Assembly: GCA_963813195.1 (NCBI GenBank)
Contig: CAWEYC010000010.1
Span: 13,231-77,230, forward strand
Source of the DNA: Roseiarcus sp963813195
GTDB lineage: Bacteria; Pseudomonadota; Alphaproteobacteria; Rhizobiales; Beijerinckiaceae
Direction: 5' to 3'
Length of the DNA: 64,000 bases
Position numbers and translations under genes: made by a program. This document shows, piece by piece, positions 33,467-41,491 of the stretch. The notes beneath the pieces are model-generated. The model was not told where the DNA came from, searched no databases, and saw nothing but the letters and a program-made list of their open reading frames with translations. Position 1 is the stretch's first letter. Every line of letters begins with the position of its first letter.

Positions 33467-34072
33467 ATGGACAAATTCACGACATTGACCGGCGTCGCCG
33501 CGCCGATCGAGATCGACAATGTCGACACCGACATGATCATCCCCAAGCAATATCTGAAGACGATCAAGCGCACGGGTCTCGGCGCCGGCCTGTTCGCCGA
33601 AATGCGCTACAAGGACGACGGCTCGCCCAATCCCGACTTCGTGCTCAACAAGCCCGCCTACGCGACGGCCAAGATTCTGGTCGCCGGCGATAATTTCGGC
33701 TGCGGCTCGTCGCGCGAGCATGCGCCCTGGGCGCTGCTCGATTACGGCATCCGCTGCGTCATCTCGACCGCCTTCGCGGATATTTTCTACAACAATTGCT
33801 TCAAGAACGGCATTCTGCCGGTCAAGGTCTCTCCGGAAGACCTCGAGAAATTGATGGACGACGCGCAGCGCGGCGCCAATGCGACGCTGACCGTCGATCT
33901 CGCGGCGCAGGAAATTCGCGGGCCCGACGGGGGCGTCGTCAAGTTCGAACTCGACGCCTTCCGCAAGCATTGCCTCATGGAAGGGCTCGACGACATCGGC
34001 CTGACGATGGTCGAAGCTCCCGCCATCGCCGCCCACGAGAAGAAGGCCGCCGCCGCGCATCCGTGGCTGTGA
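33467..34072 (+). CDS. leuD: 3-isopropylmalate dehydratase small subunit
   Basis: LeuD pairs with LeuC to isomerise isopropylmalate in leucine synthesis. It has 201 residues, the family length. The N-terminus is FTTLTGVAAPIEIDNVDTDM, followed by IIPKQYLKTIKRTGLG. The swivelling-domain text GDNFGCGSSREHAPWAL (about 72-88) and IFYNNCFKNGILP are intact. The leuC partner is not in the window. The gene is divergent from the pyridoxamine-phosphate-oxidase-like gene, with 101 nt between starts, and is followed by a membrane-protein gene. Confidence 0.97.
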   Translation: MDKFTTLTGVAAPIEIDNVDTDMIIPKQYLKTIKRTGLGAGLFAEMRYKDDGSPNPDFVLNKPAYATAKILVAGDNFGCGSSREHAPWALLDYGIRCVISTAFADIFYNNCFKNGILPVKVSPEDLEKLMDDAQRGANATLTVDLAAQEIRGPDGGVVKFELDAFRKHCLMEGLDDIGLTMVEAPAIAAHEKKAAAAHPWL

Positions 34073-34185
34073 GGGCGCCGCATTTCGCGGCGCCAAGCAT
34101 CGTGCCCGGCGACAAGGGCGGGCACGGATCTCCTCCTGAACCGAATCGCGCCAGAAGTCATCTCGAGCCTTCCAGAGACCCGGTC

Positions 34186-34854
34186 ATGACGGATGCGGCC
34201 CAACGTCGTCTGCCTGCGGAAATCCCGGCGGACGCCGATCGTTGGAACTGGGGCGCGTTCCTGCTGACCTGGATATGGGGCATCGGCAACAGCACCTTTA
34301 TTTCGCTGCTCGTCTTCGTTCCCTTTTTCGGCATCTTGATCATGCCTTTCGTGCTTGGCGCGAAGGGAAGCGCATGGGCGTGGCGCAATCGGCGATGGGA
34401 CAGCGTCGAGCATTTCAAGCGCGTGCAGCGGTCATGGTCGATCTGGGGCGCCGCCGTCTGGATTGGTCTGATAGCTTTGTTCTGCGCGATGTTCGGTGGG
34501 ATATTTTACAGCCTCGGCCATTCCGAAGCGTACAAACTCGGCGTCGCGAGGCTTCAGGCCAGCGTCGAGGTCGCCCGGGTTCTGGGGACCCCGATCGCCA
34601 CCGGCTCACCGACGGGCCAAATCAGCTTCACCAACGAATCGGGGAGCGCGAGCCTCACGTTTTCGGCAACCGGCCCGAAAGGGTCGGGCCTTGTGATGCT
34701 GCGGGCGATCAAGAAGTCCGGCGTCTGGTCGATCCAAAAGCTGATGCTAAAGATCGACGGGCGCGACGACGTCATCGACGTCGTCAGCCCCACTTCGGCG
34801 CTGCTTGATCGGGCCGCGGCGCCCGCGGCGGAATGGCTCGGGATGGCGGCATGA
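34186..34854 (+). CDS. Membrane protein with C-terminal Coa1-like domain
   Basis: This 222-residue protein has an N-terminal Trp-rich segment, WNWGAFLLTWIWGIGN (about 20-35). Two or three membrane helices follow (STFISLLVFVPFFGILIMP and IWGAAVWIGLIALFCAMFG). An extra-membrane domain of about 110 residues (VEVARVLGTPIATG, SFTNESGSASLTFSATGPKG) resembles the cytochrome oxidase assembly factor 1 (Coa1/Tim21-like) fold. The ATG is at 34186. Its stop overlaps the lytic transglycosylase start as ATGA. Function is uncertain. Confidence 0.7.
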   Translation: MTDAAQRRLPAEIPADADRWNWGAFLLTWIWGIGNSTFISLLVFVPFFGILIMPFVLGAKGSAWAWRNRRWDSVEHFKRVQRSWSIWGAAVWIGLIALFCAMFGGIFYSLGHSEAYKLGVARLQASVEVARVLGTPIATGSPTGQISFTNESGSASLTFSATGPKGSGLVMLRAIKKSGVWSIQKLMLKIDGRDDVIDVVSPTSALLDRAAAPAAEWLGMAA

Positions 34855-36017
34855 AACAATCGCTCGTCGCGTTTTCGATTTTGATTGCGCTCAGCGCCCC
34901 CGCTCGCGCCGACTTCTCCTCCTGCGTCGCCGCGCTGCGTTCCGACGCCTCGGCCAAGGGGGTCTCGGCGGCGACGCTGGACGCCGCGTTCCGCAGCTTG
35001 CAGCCGGACATGAAGGTGCTGGACTTCGAGTCGAGCCAGCCCGAATTCAAGACGCCGATCTGGGACTACCTCGCCGCCCTCGTCGATGACGAGCGCGTCG
35101 CCGACGGCAAGGCGGCGATGGCCAAGAACGCGGGAGCGCTCGCCGAGGCCGAGCGCCGCTTCGGCGTCGACCGGCATGTCCTCGCCGCGATCTGGGGCGT
35201 CGAATCGAACTTCGGCGGCGACATGGGCAAGCGCCCCTTGGTGCAATCGCTGGCGACGCTCGCCTGCTTCAGCCCGCAGCGACCGGCCTATTTTCGCAGC
35301 GAACTGATGGCCACGCTGAAGATCGCCGATCGCGGCGATGTGCCGCTCGATCGGCTGACCGGCTCGTGGGCGGGCGCCTTCGGGCAGACGCAGTTCATGC
35401 CCTCGACCTTCCTGCGCCTTGCGGTCGATCTCGACGGTTCCGGACGCGACATCGTCGATTCGCCTGGCGCGGCGCTCGGCTCGACCGCCAATTATCTCGC
35501 CAAATCGGGCTGGGAATCGGGCGAGCCGTGGGGCTTCGAGGTGAAATTGCCGGAGGGCTACTCCGGCCCCTCGGGCCGCAAGAACAAGCAGCCGATGTCG
35601 GCCTGGGCGGCGCGCGGCATCCGCCGCGTCGACGGACGGCCGCTCGGCGACGGACGGGCTGGCCTGTTGCTCCCCGCCGGAGCCGATGGGCCGGCCTTCC
35701 TCGTCACGCATAATTTCGATGTGATCTACAGCTACAACGCGGCCGAATCCTACACGTTGGCGATTGCGATCCTCGCGCAAAGGCTGGCGGGCGGTCCGGA
35801 CATCGTCACGCCCTGGCCGACCGACGACCCGGGGCTGTCGCGCGCCGGACGCCGCGAATTGCAGCGGCTGCTGATCAAGCACGGCTACGACGTCGGCGAA
35901 CCTGACGGCGCGATCGGCGCCAAGACCAAGGCGGCGATCGCCGATTTCGAGGGCAAGAACGGGCTGACGGTGGACGGACGGGCGGCGACGAAGGTGCTGG
36001 AGGCGTTGAGAAGGTAA
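34851..36017 (+). CDS. Lytic murein transglycosylase with peptidoglycan-binding domain
   Basis: This exported cell-wall lytic enzyme of the MltB/SLT_2 family has 388 residues. A signal peptide (LVAFSILIALSAPARA) ends near residue 21. The catalytic Glu is in AAIWGVESNFGGD near 118, and the family text GSWAGAFGQTQFMPSTFL follows. A C-terminal PG_binding_1 repeat covers about 320-388 (LQRLLIKHGYDVGEPDGAIG). The ATG at 34851 overlaps the upstream stop. It cuts glycan strands non-hydrolytically in the periplasm, leaving 1,6-anhydro ends. Confidence 0.94.
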   Translation: MKQSLVAFSILIALSAPARADFSSCVAALRSDASAKGVSAATLDAAFRSLQPDMKVLDFESSQPEFKTPIWDYLAALVDDERVADGKAAMAKNAGALAEAERRFGVDRHVLAAIWGVESNFGGDMGKRPLVQSLATLACFSPQRPAYFRSELMATLKIADRGDVPLDRLTGSWAGAFGQTQFMPSTFLRLAVDLDGSGRDIVDSPGAALGSTANYLAKSGWESGEPWGFEVKLPEGYSGPSGRKNKQPMSAWAARGIRRVDGRPLGDGRAGLLLPAGADGPAFLVTHNFDVIYSYNAAESYTLAIAILAQRLAGGPDIVTPWPTDDPGLSRAGRRELQRLLIKHGYDVGEPDGAIGAKTKAAIADFEGKNGLTVDGRAATKVLEALRR

Positions 36018-36135
36018 GGGGTTCCACGAGGTCCACGACGCTCTCTGCCAATTTGCCGCTGTTGGCCCGGTTCTCGCGGCGCTGATTCGCCCGTTGGGGG
36101 CTGCCTGCGCGATGGCAGAGCGGTCAATTCCGTGG

Positions 36136-36152
36136 TATGACAAATTATCATA
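36136..36152. promoter_or_regulatory. Inverted repeat TATGA-N7-TCATA, candidate antitoxin operator
   Basis: Five-base arms (36136-36140 and 36148-36152) lie in an AT-rich patch 14 bp upstream of the GTG start of the ribbon-helix-helix antitoxin. Type II antitoxins of this fold commonly repress their own operon through short inverted repeats at this position. The site overlaps a TATCAT -10-like element. Confidence 0.4.
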
Positions 36153-36165
36153 TCGGAGACCAGTC

Positions 36166-36408
36166 GTGCCCAGTGTGAAGGTGGCGATAACGCTCGAGGA
36201 GGAAACCCTGCGCCAAGTCGACAATTTGGTCGCGCGGCGCGTGTTTCCCAATCGCAGCCGCGCCATTCAAACCGCGTTGCGCGAGAAGATCGATCGCCTC
36301 GAAGGCGGTCGTTTGGCCGCGGAGTGCGCGAAGCTCGATCCCATGTTCGAGCAATCCTTGGCTGAAGAGGGCCTCGGGGCGGACGCGGCGTCATGGCCGG
36401 AATTCTGA
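36166..36408 (+). CDS. Ribbon-helix-helix antitoxin (CopG/MetJ-type)
   Basis: This 80-residue antitoxin begins PSVKVAITLEEETLRQVD, a classic RHH beta-strand followed by helix A, and then RVFPNRSRAIQTALRE, the second helix of the fold. The C-terminal half (KLDPMFEQSLAEEGLG, ending SWPEF) would wrap the toxin. The GTG at 36166 has GGAG seven bases upstream; an alternative GTG lies at 36175. Its last 16 bases overlap the PemK-like toxin gene, so the pair is translationally coupled. It neutralises the toxin and probably represses the operon. Confidence 0.87.
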   Translation: MPSVKVAITLEEETLRQVDNLVARRVFPNRSRAIQTALREKIDRLEGGRLAAECAKLDPMFEQSLAEEGLGADAASWPEF

Positions 36409-36731
36409 GGGGCGAGATTCGGTGGGCGGACCTCAATCCAGTGCGTGGGCATGAGCAGGCCGGTCACCGGCCTGTCCTGGTTCTCAGCCACGACATCTTC
36501 AACGCTCGATCGGGGACGGTGATCGCGGTCGCCTTGACGAGCCAACCTCAGAAAGCCGGCTTTCCTCTGACCCTGGAGCTCAAATTGGCCGGGCTCGGCA
36601 AGCCAGCTTGGGCGAAGATCAGCCAGATTCGGACCCTCTCGGTGGAACGGATCGGCAAGCGAATGACGCGAATCTCGTCGCCCGAGGTCGCCAAAGTCAT
36701 CGAGGGTCTGAACGAGATTTTGGGCGAGTGA
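36393..36731 (+). CDS. Type II toxin, PemK/MazF family endoribonuclease
   Basis: This 112-residue toxin has the MazF/PemK SH3-like barrel. It begins ILRGEIRWADLNPVRGHEQ and continues GHRPVLVLSHDIFN, which holds the conserved Arg-Pro of the active site. SGTVIAVALTSQ and KPAWAKISQIRTLSVERIGK follow, the usual second half. All family elements are present, so the toxin looks active. It cuts mRNA at short sequence motifs. It overlaps the RHH antitoxin gene by 16 nt and is followed by the ClC gene after about 120 nt. Confidence 0.9.
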   Translation: MAGILRGEIRWADLNPVRGHEQAGHRPVLVLSHDIFNARSGTVIAVALTSQPQKAGFPLTLELKLAGLGKPAWAKISQIRTLSVERIGKRMTRISSPEVAKVIEGLNEILGE

Positions 36732-36849
36732 TGCCCGGCAGCCCCGATGCTCCGCTCGGCTTCGCGTACGGAAAAGAGATTTGACATCCCGGATTCAGCG
36801 TTTAAGCGACCTTTCCGCGAACTCTCCTCCGCCGACCCCACAGGACCAC

Positions 36850-38676
36850 ATGTCTTCAACGCCTACCGCCACTGCCGACGCCAAGGTTCCGCCGATCATG
36901 GTCAGCGGACCGCCGGCGCGTGAGGAGGAGAGGCGTGTCAGCCTGCTCGTTCTCTGCCTGCTGGCGCTGGGGATCGGAATTCTGACGGGCGTCGGCGCGG
37001 TCGGGCTGCGATTGCTGATCGGGTTTTTTCACAACGTGCTCTACAACGGGACGTTCTCGATCTGGTATGACGCCAACGTCACCGAGGCGCCGAGCCGATT
37101 CGGCGACTTCCTCATTCTCGCGCCGGTCCTCGGCGGCGTGATCGTCGTGTTTCTGGTGGAGCGCTTCGCCCCCGAGGCCAAGGGCCACGGCGTTCCCGAG
37201 GTGATGGACGCGGTCTTCTACAAAGGCGGCAACATCCGCGGCCTGGTCGCCGTCATCAAGTCGCTGGCGTCGGCGCTGTCGATCGGCAGCGGCGCGGCGG
37301 TCGGCCGCGAGGGCCCGATCATTCAGATCGGCGCCGCGCTGGGTTCGGCGTTCTCGCAGGCCATCCGGCTCTCGAGTTGGCAAAAGATCACGCTCCTGTC
37401 GGCCGGCGCCGGCGCCGGCATCGCCGCGACCTTCAACACGCCGCTCGGCGGCGTGCTGTTCGCGCTGGAGATTCTGCTGCCCGAGGTCTCGAACCGGACC
37501 TTTCTTCCGGTCGTCATCGCGACCGGCGCCGCCACGACCGTCGGCAGGCGACTGATCGGGCCCGATCCCGCGTTTTTCGTCCCCGAGATTCAATTTTCGC
37601 TCGCGAAGTCGTTCCAGGTCGAAGACGCGGTCGCCTTCGTGCTTCTCGGCGTCATCTGCGGAATCGCCTCCTGGGCGTTCATTCGTCTGCTCGTCATCAT
37701 GGAGGACGGTTTTCCCAAGCTGCCCGGCAACGTCTATACGCAAAACATCATCGGCATGGCTGTGGTCGGCGCGATGATGGTCGGTCTGACGCACGTTTTT
37801 GGCCATTCCTACGTCGACGGCGTCGGCTACAGCGTGATCCAATCGATCCTCACCAAGAGCATGACCGCGGTGGGCCTGCTGATTCTGCTTTTCGCGCTCA
37901 AGCTGGTCGCCACGACGGTCAGCCTCGGCTGCGGCGCCTCGGGCGGCATCTTCTCGCCCTCGCTCTATTTCGGCGCGACGCTCGGCGGGGCTTTCGCTGC
38001 GCTAGCCGGCATGGTTCTTCCCCACACCGGCCTGACTATCCCCTCGGCTGCGATCGTCGGCATGGCGGCGATGGTCGGCGCGGGAACCGGCGGCGTCATG
38101 ACGGCGATCGTCATGATCTTCGAAATGACGCGCGATTACGCGATCATCGTGCCCGTCATCGTCGCGGTGGCGGTTGCGGCAGGGGTCCGGCGCGCGCTGA
38201 TCAGCGAGACGATCTACACGGTCAAACTGCGCCATCGCGGCCACCGCATCCCCAAGGAGCGGCACATCAACCTCTATCTCGTCAAGCAGGCGCAGGACAT
38301 CATGGAGCGGCGCTTCATCCTGGCCAAGGCGGGAACGTCGCTGAAGGAGGCGCTCGGCACGGAAGACACGAGCGACCTGCCGGCCATGGTCGTCGAACGC
38401 GAGGGACGGATCGTCGGCCTCATCCATCCGCGATCCGGCCTCTGGATGGAATCCAGAATCCACCCTGAAATGCTGGTGGACAAGTTCGTCGAACCCCAAG
38501 TCGTCGTTTGTCGCGACACCGATCTTCTCAGCTTGGTGTTCGCGCGAATGAAGCGCCATCGCTCCGGCGCCGCCATCGTCTTCACCGGCGAGGATCGTCC
38601 GCGAGCGCGCGACATCGTCGGCGTCATCACCAAGCGGGCGGTCGCGGACACGGTCATCAACAGCTACGACGATTGA
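36850..38676 (+). CDS. ClC family chloride channel/transporter with CBS domains
   Basis: This integral membrane protein has 608 residues from the ATG at 36850. An upstream in-frame TTG at 36781 is more likely part of a TTGACA -35 element than a start. The ClC selectivity-filter motifs are intact: GSGAAVGREGPIIQIG (with the gating Glu of GREGP), AATFNTPLGGVLFALE, and GASGGIFSPSLYFGA. The C-terminal 130 residues (from about 480) form a CBS-domain pair, with text such as LPAMVVEREGRIVGLI. It moves Cl- across the inner membrane; whether it is a channel or an H+ exchanger is unclear. Confidence 0.94.
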   Translation: MSSTPTATADAKVPPIMVSGPPAREEERRVSLLVLCLLALGIGILTGVGAVGLRLLIGFFHNVLYNGTFSIWYDANVTEAPSRFGDFLILAPVLGGVIVVFLVERFAPEAKGHGVPEVMDAVFYKGGNIRGLVAVIKSLASALSIGSGAAVGREGPIIQIGAALGSAFSQAIRLSSWQKITLLSAGAGAGIAATFNTPLGGVLFALEILLPEVSNRTFLPVVIATGAATTVGRRLIGPDPAFFVPEIQFSLAKSFQVEDAVAFVLLGVICGIASWAFIRLLVIMEDGFPKLPGNVYTQNIIGMAVVGAMMVGLTHVFGHSYVDGVGYSVIQSILTKSMTAVGLLILLFALKLVATTVSLGCGASGGIFSPSLYFGATLGGAFAALAGMVLPHTGLTIPSAAIVGMAAMVGAGTGGVMTAIVMIFEMTRDYAIIVPVIVAVAVAAGVRRALISETIYTVKLRHRGHRIPKERHINLYLVKQAQDIMERRFILAKAGTSLKEALGTEDTSDLPAMVVEREGRIVGLIHPRSGLWMESRIHPEMLVDKFVEPQVVVCRDTDLLSLVFARMKRHRSGAAIVFTGEDRPRARDIVGVITKRAVADTVINSYDD

Positions 38677-38726
38677 GCGTCCCGCGACGATCCGCCGCCA
38701 CGGCGACGAGTCCTATCATCCATCTC

Positions 38727-38752
38727 GTCATTCCCGCTTTCGCGGGAATGAC
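38727..38752. repeat. REP-like palindromic repeat / possible terminator after the ClC gene
   Basis: GTCATTCCCGC and GCGGGAATGAC form a perfect 11-bp stem around a TTTC loop, 50 bp after the ClC stop. The arm sequence is a common dispersed palindrome in alphaproteobacterial genomes. It may end transcription or mark a REP/RAYT-type element. Only one copy is seen in this window. Confidence 0.7.
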
Positions 38753-38970
38753 ACAGGCTGGAATATCGCGGCCGTGGTGGACCGGCGCCCGGCCATCGCG
38801 ACCGATGCTTTCCGAAATTTAGAAGTTGTGCTAACCTATCGCTTCGTCGCGTCGCAGTCGTCGCCCCAAATCGGCAGACCGCAGAAATTTGACAAGCAGG
38901 CGTTCCGGCCCTTGACACGCTGTATAACCGCTTGATATCGCAGGGAAGTCTCGGGGAAATGTCAAGGAAT

Positions 38971-39050
38971 CACTTGACGGCGCTTGACAAAACTTGACGT
39001 CGCTTGACAAAACTTGACGTCGCTTGACAAAACTTGACAATCCTTGACGA
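38971..39050. repeat. Array of eight CTTGAC hexamers at exact 10-bp spacing
   Basis: Eight consecutive decamers each carry CTTGAC at their positions 3-8, at 38973, 38983, 38993, 39003, 39013, 39023, 39033 and 39043. The core is a 20-bp unit, CGCTTGACAAAACTTGACGT, repeated perfectly at 38981-39000 and 39001-39020, with an 18/20 copy at 39021-39040. The phase is about one helical turn, so all hexamers face the same side of the DNA. Four copies read TTGACA, the -35 consensus. It lies 115 bp upstream of the phosphoglucomutase start. It has no spacers and is not a CRISPR array. Confidence 0.9.
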
Positions 39051-39164
39051 GGAATTTGGTCGCCAAGGCGGAGCAGGTTGCCGCGCGCCCGCGCCGCCCC
39101 GCCATTGCCGCGCCTGCCCTCTCCCCGTTACAGTCGGGCCACAAATAAGAGGGAGGTCGCCGGC

Positions 39165-40793
39165 ATGATCCGCACCGTGGAAACGAAACCCTACGCCGAC
39201 CAGAAGCCCGGCACCTCGGGTCTGCGCAAGAAGGTGCCGGTTTTCCAGCAGCCGCACTACGTCGAGAATTTCGTCCAGTCGATCTTCGATTCGCTCGACG
39301 GCTTCTCGGGCAAGACGCTCGTCGTCGGCGGCGACGGGCGCTATTACAATCGCGAGGCGATCCAGTCGGTGATTCGTATCGCCGTCGCCAATGGCTTCGG
39401 CCGCATCGCCATCGGCAAGGGCGGCATTCTGTCGACCCCGGCGGTCTCCGCGCTGATCCGCTCGATCGGCGCCTATGGCGGCATCATCTTGTCGGCGAGC
39501 CATAATCCCGGCGGCCCCGAGGGCGACTTCGGCATCAAATACAACGTCGGCAACGGGGGGCCCGCGCCGGAGAAGATCACCGACGCGATCTTCGCCTGCA
39601 CGAAATCCATCACGGCCTATAAGACCGTCGACTCGCCCGACGTCGATCTCGACGCGCTCGGCGAGACCCGGATCGAGGGCGCGACCGTCGAGATCGTCGA
39701 CCCCGTCGCCAACTACGCCGCGCTGATGAAGTCGCTGTTCGATTTCGACGCGATCCGCGCGCACTTCGCCTCCGGCTTCCGTATGCGCTTCGATGCGATG
39801 CACGCGGTGACCGGCCCCTACGCTCACGCCATCCTCGAGGGCGAACTGGGCGCCGGCGCCGGCACGGTGGTCAACGGGACGCCGCTGCCCGATTTCGGCG
39901 GCCATCATCCCGATCCCAACCTCACCTACGCGAGGGATCTCTACGACCTCCTGATGTCGCCGCAGGCGCCCGACTTCGGCGCCGCCTCGGACGGCGATGG
40001 CGATCGCAATCTCATCATCGGGCGCGGCATTTTCATCACGCCGTCCGATTCGCTCGCCATGCTCGCCGCCAACGCGCATCTCGCGCCCGGCTATGCCGCG
40101 GGCCTCAAGGGGATCGCGCGCTCGATGCCGACCAGCGCCGCGGCGGACCGGGTCGCCGCCAAAATGGGGATCGGCGCCTATGAGACGCCGACCGGCTGGA
40201 AGTTCTTCGGCAACCTGCTCGACGCGGGGCTGGCGACGATCTGCGGCGAGGAGAGCGCCGGCACCGGCTCGAACCACGTGCGCGAGAAAGACGGGCTTTG
40301 GGCGGTGTTGCTGTGGCTCAACATTCTCGCCCGGCGCCGCATTGCCGTCGCCGATCTGGCGCGCGAGCATTGGGCGACCTACGGGCGCAACTACTACACG
40401 CGGCACGATTTCGACGAAGTCGACCTCGGCGCGGCCAATGGCCTGATGGCCGCGCTTCGCGCCGAATTGACGAGCCTGCCCGGCCGGAAATTCGGCGCGC
40501 TGACGGTCGAGGCGGCGGACGACTTTTCCTATCACGATCCCGTCGACGGCTCGCTGACCACCGGGCAGGGCGTGCGCGTGATGTTTGGGGGCGGCTCGCG
40601 CATCGTCTACCGGCTCTCGGGTACCGGGACGGTCGGCGCCACCTTGCGCGTCTATATCGAACGCTACGAACCGCCGACCGGCGACCTGGGTCAAGACGCG
40701 CAAGTCGCGCTCGCCGACCTGATCGCGCTGTCGCGCTCGCTGGCGGGGATCGAAGCGCGGACGGGGCGAAAAGAGCCGAGCGTCGTGACTTGA
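39165..40793 (+). CDS. pgm: Alpha-D-glucose phosphate-specific phosphoglucomutase
   Basis: This enzyme interconverts glucose 1-phosphate and 6-phosphate for glycogen and nucleotide-sugar metabolism. It has 542 residues from the ATG at 39165, which follows GGGAGG. The N-terminus reads PYADQKPGTSGLRKKVPVF, the catalytic phosphoserine is in ILSASHNPGGPEGDFGIKYN, and the metal loop is ASDGDGDRN. GEESAGTGSNHVREKDG and the C-terminal phosphate-binding loop YRLSGTGTVG are intact. This is the two-domain-swapped alpha-PGM type, distinct from the GlmM at 22135. Confidence 0.96.
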   Translation: MIRTVETKPYADQKPGTSGLRKKVPVFQQPHYVENFVQSIFDSLDGFSGKTLVVGGDGRYYNREAIQSVIRIAVANGFGRIAIGKGGILSTPAVSALIRSIGAYGGIILSASHNPGGPEGDFGIKYNVGNGGPAPEKITDAIFACTKSITAYKTVDSPDVDLDALGETRIEGATVEIVDPVANYAALMKSLFDFDAIRAHFASGFRMRFDAMHAVTGPYAHAILEGELGAGAGTVVNGTPLPDFGGHHPDPNLTYARDLYDLLMSPQAPDFGAASDGDGDRNLIIGRGIFITPSDSLAMLAANAHLAPGYAAGLKGIARSMPTSAAADRVAAKMGIGAYETPTGWKFFGNLLDAGLATICGEESAGTGSNHVREKDGLWAVLLWLNILARRRIAVADLAREHWATYGRNYYTRHDFDEVDLGAANGLMAALRAELTSLPGRKFGALTVEAADDFSYHDPVDGSLTTGQGVRVMFGGGSRIVYRLSGTGTVGATLRVYIERYEPPTGDLGQDAQVALADLIALSRSLAGIEARTGRKEPSVVT

Positions 40794-40870
40794 GAGAGTT
40801 GGACGCAACCGCGTTTTGCAACGGGCGACGAGAGCGCTTGGGAGGTGGAAGGAGCCCGCAACTCGTCTTG

Positions 40871-40899
40871 TTGACGGAAATGCATTCCGTGTGTATTTA
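40871..40899 (+). promoter_or_regulatory. hicAB promoter, probably leaderless
   Basis: TTGACG (40871-40876) and TATTTA (40894-40899) are separated by 17 bp. Transcription would begin at about 40905-40907, which is the HicA ATG itself, so the mRNA should have no leader. The self-complementary GTAT-TT-ATAC (40893-40902) overlaps the -10 element and could be the HicB operator. No purine-rich ribosome-binding site precedes the ATG. Confidence 0.55.
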
Positions 40900-40904
40900 T
40901 ACTT

Positions 40905-41093
40905 ATGAATAGCCGCGAGCTTATTCGCATTCTCGAAGCCGACGGCTGGCGGAAGGTCGCTCAGAGAGGCAGTCACGTCCAATTCAAGCATCCAAACAAA
41001 CCGGGTCGAGTTACGCTCCCCCATCCGAACAGAGACTTTCCCGCAGGCACGCTTCGCAGCATCGAAAAGCAAGCCGGATTGAAGTTGGGTTAG
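40905..41093 (+). CDS. hicA: HicA toxin (mRNA interferase)
   Basis: This 62-residue toxin has the double-stranded RNA-binding-like fold. It reads MNSRELIRILEADGWRKV, then RGSHVQFKHPNKPGRVTLPH, with the catalytic His in GSHVQFKHP at residue 24. The C-terminal GTLRSIEKQAGLK is standard. The start is fixed by the family N-terminus. HicB starts 5 nt after its stop, in the usual toxin-first order. HicA cleaves mRNA until bound by HicB. Confidence 0.95.
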   Translation: MNSRELIRILEADGWRKVAQRGSHVQFKHPNKPGRVTLPHPNRDFPAGTLRSIEKQAGLKLG

Positions 41094-41098
41094 CCGCC

Positions 41099-41491
41099 AT
41101 GCGCCAATATATTGCCCTGATTTACAAAGAGCCCGACAGTCAGTTCGGCGTTTCGTTTCCCGATTTGCCGGGCTGCGTGACCGCCGGCGCCACGCTGGAC
41201 GAGGCGCGCGACATGGCCGCCGAGGCCCTCGCGCTCCATCTCGACGGGCTTGCAGAGGACGACGAGCCGATCCCTGAGTCCTCGACGCTCGAAGCCGTCA
41301 TGGCGGATCCCGCCAACCGCGACGGCGTCGCGATCCTTGTCGCCGCCCCGGCGCGCGCGGCCAAGGCCGTGCGGATCAACATCACACTGCCCGAGGATGT
41401 CCTGCAAGCGATCGACCGCCACGCCGAAGCTAACGGGCTCAGCCGTTCCGGCTTTCTTGCCGTCGCGGCCAGGAAAGCGCTGGCAGCATAG
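41099..41491 (+). CDS. hicB: HicB antitoxin with C-terminal ribbon-helix-helix
   Basis: This 130-residue antitoxin has the partial RNase-H-like HicB domain at its N-terminus (YIALIYKEPDSQFGVSFPDL, then PGCVTAGATLDEARDMA). A DNA-binding RHH segment lies near 96-130 (VRINITLPEDVLQAIDRHAE, then GLSRSGFLAVAARKAL). It neutralises HicA and likely represses the hicA promoter through the palindrome at 40893-40902. The pair sits directly before the murC gene region, where murG would be expected in many relatives. Confidence 0.94.
   Translation: MRQYIALIYKEPDSQFGVSFPDLPGCVTAGATLDEARDMAAEALALHLDGLAEDDEPIPESSTLEAVMADPANRDGVAILVAAPARAAKAVRINITLPEDVLQAIDRHAEANGLSRSGFLAVAARKALAA

Larger units (their letters stand above)
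38677..39164. other. Intergenic region, 488 bp, with REP-like hairpin and CTTGAC array
   Basis: There is no gene here. From left to right: a REP-like 11-bp hairpin (38727-38752), scattered TTGAC motifs (38889, 38912), the 10-bp phased CTTGAC array (38971-39050), and a GGGAGG ribosome-binding site at about 39151-39156 before the phosphoglucomutase start. Confidence 0.8.

Noticed and set aside
36781..36850. TTG start adding 23 residues to the ClC protein
   Set aside because: The TTG is part of TTGACA, a likely -35 element, and there is no ribosome-binding site. The ATG at 36850 fits the family better.
38971..39050. CRISPR-like repeat array
   Set aside because: Repeats are contiguous 10/20-bp units with no unique spacers and no cas genes nearby.
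38970..41072. 700-codon open frame on the minus strand opposite phosphoglucomutase
   Set aside because: The plus strand encodes a complete phosphoglucomutase with all motifs. The minus-strand translation begins and ends in HicA and repeat sequence read backwards.
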